24,551 nt of DNA from Thermoplasmatales archaeon (lineage in GTDB: Archaea; Thermoplasmatota; E2; DHVEG-1). Under the pieces are notes generated by a model. The model did not search any database. It worked only from the letters and a program-made list of their open reading frames with translations, and was not told the DNA's origin. Positions 22,728 through 24,551 of this stretch are shown here, piece after piece; within the stretch, counting starts at the first letter, position 1; each line of letters opens with the position of its first letter. The translations under genes and the position numbers were made by a program. The stretch is from contig JAGMDE010000009.1 in NCBI GenBank assembly GCA_023128855.1, positions 1 to 24,551 on the forward strand, read 5' to 3'.

Positions 22728-23783
22728 ATGAAAATAATGAAAATCGTGGAGTTTTATAGGAAAAATCCAACTACATTTTGTATATATGCACTTCTAATAG
22801 TGATTGTATTCATAATGGCTGGACTTGTATTGATGCCTTCAATTTTTTATGATCAATGGATCTGGAAATACTACTGGGGGTCTCTTGTGGCTGATTCTTA
22901 TAATTCTGCTTCAGGTATCGCTGTTCATAATGGAATAGAAGCGCATGAAGGATACACAATGGTTTCAGAGATAACTTATGGCGTAATACTGGTTTTTGCG
23001 TTATACGTTATCTATAAACTCCTGAAAAAACTCAAAATAACTGTAGATTGGAGATTTGCTCTTGCTTTAATGCCATATATCTTATTTGGGCCGGTTACTA
23101 GAGTTCTTGAGGACACTGGTTATTTTGATGAACCTTTTGTTTATTGGTTTATTTCTCCATTAATCTATCTCCAAATAGCAGCTTACGCATTGTTTTTCGT
23201 ATTTCTTGGTTACTATTTAGAAAAAAAATACAAAAAAAAGGGATTAACTGTAAATAAGGTAATATTTGTAGGAGGTTTGATTTTCTTAATCCCTTCTTTG
23301 TATCCAGTAGCGGCATGGATTCTAGGAGATCAATGGAGTTCTACTAATGGAGTAAGTTTCGATGTATTCTTGATTGTTATCGGTTTAGTATCTTTAATTG
23401 TTGGACTTGTTTATCTGGTTGCGTATATCTTCAGAAATAAAGAAAAAATTGCGGTTTATAAAAATCCACTAAATTTAGCCATGCTTTCTGGGCATCTTAT
23501 AGATGGCATAACAAGTTATATTAGCATCAAAGATCCTTTTCTTATGGGTTTAAGTTATGCGGAGAAACACCCTGCGTCTAATGCTTTACTTGAGGTCTGG
23601 GGGCCCTTGTTTCCTATAGTAAAATTTGTTTTGATAATGGTAGTCGTTTATGTATTTGATGTGTTGTATAAAGATGAATTAAAGAATCATATGACCCTGG
23701 TAAATCTTCTAAAAATCGGCATACTAATCTTAGGCTTCTCTCCAGGTTTACGTGATCTATTAAGAGTAACTATGGGTGTATAG
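22728..23783 (+). CDS. DUF63 family polytopic membrane protein
   Basis: A 351-residue integral membrane protein of DUF63, an archaeal family without known function. About eight to nine hydrophobic helices can be seen, starting with IYALLIVIVFIMAGLVLM (residues 18-35). Conserved family stretches include WRFALALMPYILFGPVTRVLEDTGYF near residue 102, and AMLSGHLIDGITSYISIKD near 253, which contain charged and polar residues inside the membrane and look like an active or binding site. The start may be ATG 22728 or 22737; promoter spacing does not decide. Divergent from the lipid gene egsA and four bases before lipA, which it probably shares a transcript with. A membrane-lipid-related job is a guess from context. 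Confidence 0.85.
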   Translation: MKIMKIVEFYRKNPTTFCIYALLIVIVFIMAGLVLMPSIFYDQWIWKYYWGSLVADSYNSASGIAVHNGIEAHEGYTMVSEITYGVILVFALYVIYKLLKKLKITVDWRFALALMPYILFGPVTRVLEDTGYFDEPFVYWFISPLIYLQIAAYALFFVFLGYYLEKKYKKKGLTVNKVIFVGGLIFLIPSLYPVAAWILGDQWSSTNGVSFDVFLIVIGLVSLIVGLVYLVAYIFRNKEKIAVYKNPLNLAMLSGHLIDGITSYISIKDPFLMGLSYAEKHPASNALLEVWGPLFPIVKFVLIMVVVYVFDVLYKDELKNHMTLVNLLKIGILILGFSPGLRDLLRVTMGV

Positions 23784-23787
23784 TTTT

Positions 23788-24551
23788 ATGAGACGTCATC
23801 CAGATTGGTTAAAGGTTAAAATTGGCGGGGGAGAGACTTATGTTAAGATGAAGTCTCTCCTAAGGAATGCTAAATTACATACTATCTGTGAAGAGGCTAA
23901 ATGCCCTAATATTGCTGAATGTTTCGGTTGTGGAACTGCAGTTTTTTTGATTTTAGGAGATATTTGCACTAGAAACTGTAAATATTGTAATGTACAACAT
24001 GGGGAACCAGTATCTCTGAACTCTAATGAACCAAAGGATGTAGCTGAGAGCGTTAAAGAATTGGATTTAAAATATGTCGTCATTACTTCTGTAACTAGAG
24101 ATGATTTAGAGGATGGTGGAGCCTCTATTTTTTATAACACTGTAAATGAAGTTAAAAATCTTAATAAAAATTGCAAAATTGAGGTTTTAATCCCTGATTT
24201 CAAAGGAAAAATTGAATCATTGAAAAAAATCATCGATTCAAAACCAGATGTGATCAATCATAATATTGAGGTTGTTGAAGAATTGTTTCCAAAAATAAGA
24301 CCTGAAGGCAACTATAAGATTAGTCTAAAATTACTGGGAAATATTAAGAGTATTAATAAAAATGTAAAAACAAAATCTGGTTTTATGGTTGGAATAGGTG
24401 AAAACAAAGATCAAATTTTAAAGACAATGAAGGATTTAAGAGGAGCTAATGTTGATTTTTTAACAATTGGTCAGTATTTACAACCAACCAGATCGCATGC
24501 TGAAATAAAGAAATATTATACTCCTAAAGAATTTGATGAATTTCAAAAGAT
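23788..24551 (+). CDS. lipA: Lipoyl synthase, radical SAM (5' part; cut by window end)
   Basis: The first 254 residues of lipoyl synthase, which inserts two sulfurs into octanoyl groups bound to lipoyl-domain proteins. The auxiliary cluster motif is C34-x4-C39-x5-C45 and the radical-SAM motif C60-x3-C64-x2-C67, in the setting GDICTRNCKYC. Other family blocks are VITSVTRDDLEDGG, EVLIPDFKG, VINHNIEVV, RPEGNYKISLKLL and LTIGQYLQPTRSH. The C-terminal serine motif lies outside the window. It starts four bases after the DUF63 stop. Presence of LipA implies lipoylated complexes (glycine cleavage or 2-oxoacid dehydrogenase) elsewhere in the genome. Confidence 0.95.
   Translation, partial: MRRHPDWLKVKIGGGETYVKMKSLLRNAKLHTICEEAKCPNIAECFGCGTAVFLILGDICTRNCKYCNVQHGEPVSLNSNEPKDVAESVKELDLKYVVITSVTRDDLEDGGASIFYNTVNEVKNLNKNCKIEVLIPDFKGKIESLKKIIDSKPDVINHNIEVVEELFPKIRPEGNYKISLKLLGNIKSINKNVKTKSGFMVGIGENKDQILKTMKDLRGANVDFLTIGQYLQPTRSHAEIKKYYTPKEFDEFQK

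Noticed and set aside
1..24551. CRISPR arrays, insertion sequences, integrases, toxin-antitoxin or defence genes
   Set aside because: No regularly spaced repeats, terminal inverted repeats, transposase or nuclease genes were seen; the window is mostly core and conserved archaeal genes.

Overview
The window is AT-rich archaeal chromosome, most likely euryarchaeal and perhaps from the Thermoplasmata side of that group. Evidence is the archaeal RNA polymerase cluster (rpoH, an unsplit rpoB, split rpoA1/rpoA2, L30e, archaeal NusA), sn-glycerol-1-phosphate dehydrogenase for archaeal lipids, a surface protein with a PGF-type sorting tail, TATA-box promoters, and archaea-specific families (UPF0179, DUF63, a DUF6015-like protein). 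The lineage is inference; no rRNA is present.

Layout. 1-78 is the tail of an upstream gene. 181-4664 is a cell-surface unit: a TATA box, a leader of about 165 nt with stable hairpins and raised G+C, a 1,415-aa exported protein with more than 40 N-x-S/T sites, and a hairpin/poly-T terminator. A GT2 glycosyltransferase (4719-5408) follows; it has no ordinary start codon and appears to begin at ACG. On the minus strand, 8766-5436 encodes a four-subunit FAD/Fe-S dehydrogenase resembling archaeal dye-linked proline dehydrogenase; its first gene also lacks ATG/GTG/TTG and appears to start at CTG. Minus strand 17453-8830 carries tRNA-Lys(UUU), rpoH, rpoB, rpoA1, rpoA2, rpl30e and nusA, tightly packed and apparently read from the tRNA promoter. 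RpoA2 has an extraordinary lysine-rich N-terminal tail.

Next come a retropepsin-like protease and a DUF5678-like small protein (minus), divergent from a DUF6015-like gene (plus). metK (bacterial-type SAM synthase, 18914-20089) follows, with its ribosome-binding site and start codon locked in a 13-bp hairpin. Two plus-strand proteins of unknown function follow, one small and one membrane-anchored. egsA and a UPF0179 gene (minus) diverge from a DUF63 membrane protein and lipoyl synthase (plus, cut by the window end); the two units may share one palindromic TATA box.

No mobile element, CRISPR array or rRNA was seen. The strongest candidates for undescribed biology are two RNA elements: the structured leader of the surface-protein gene and the start-codon-sequestering hairpin of metK.
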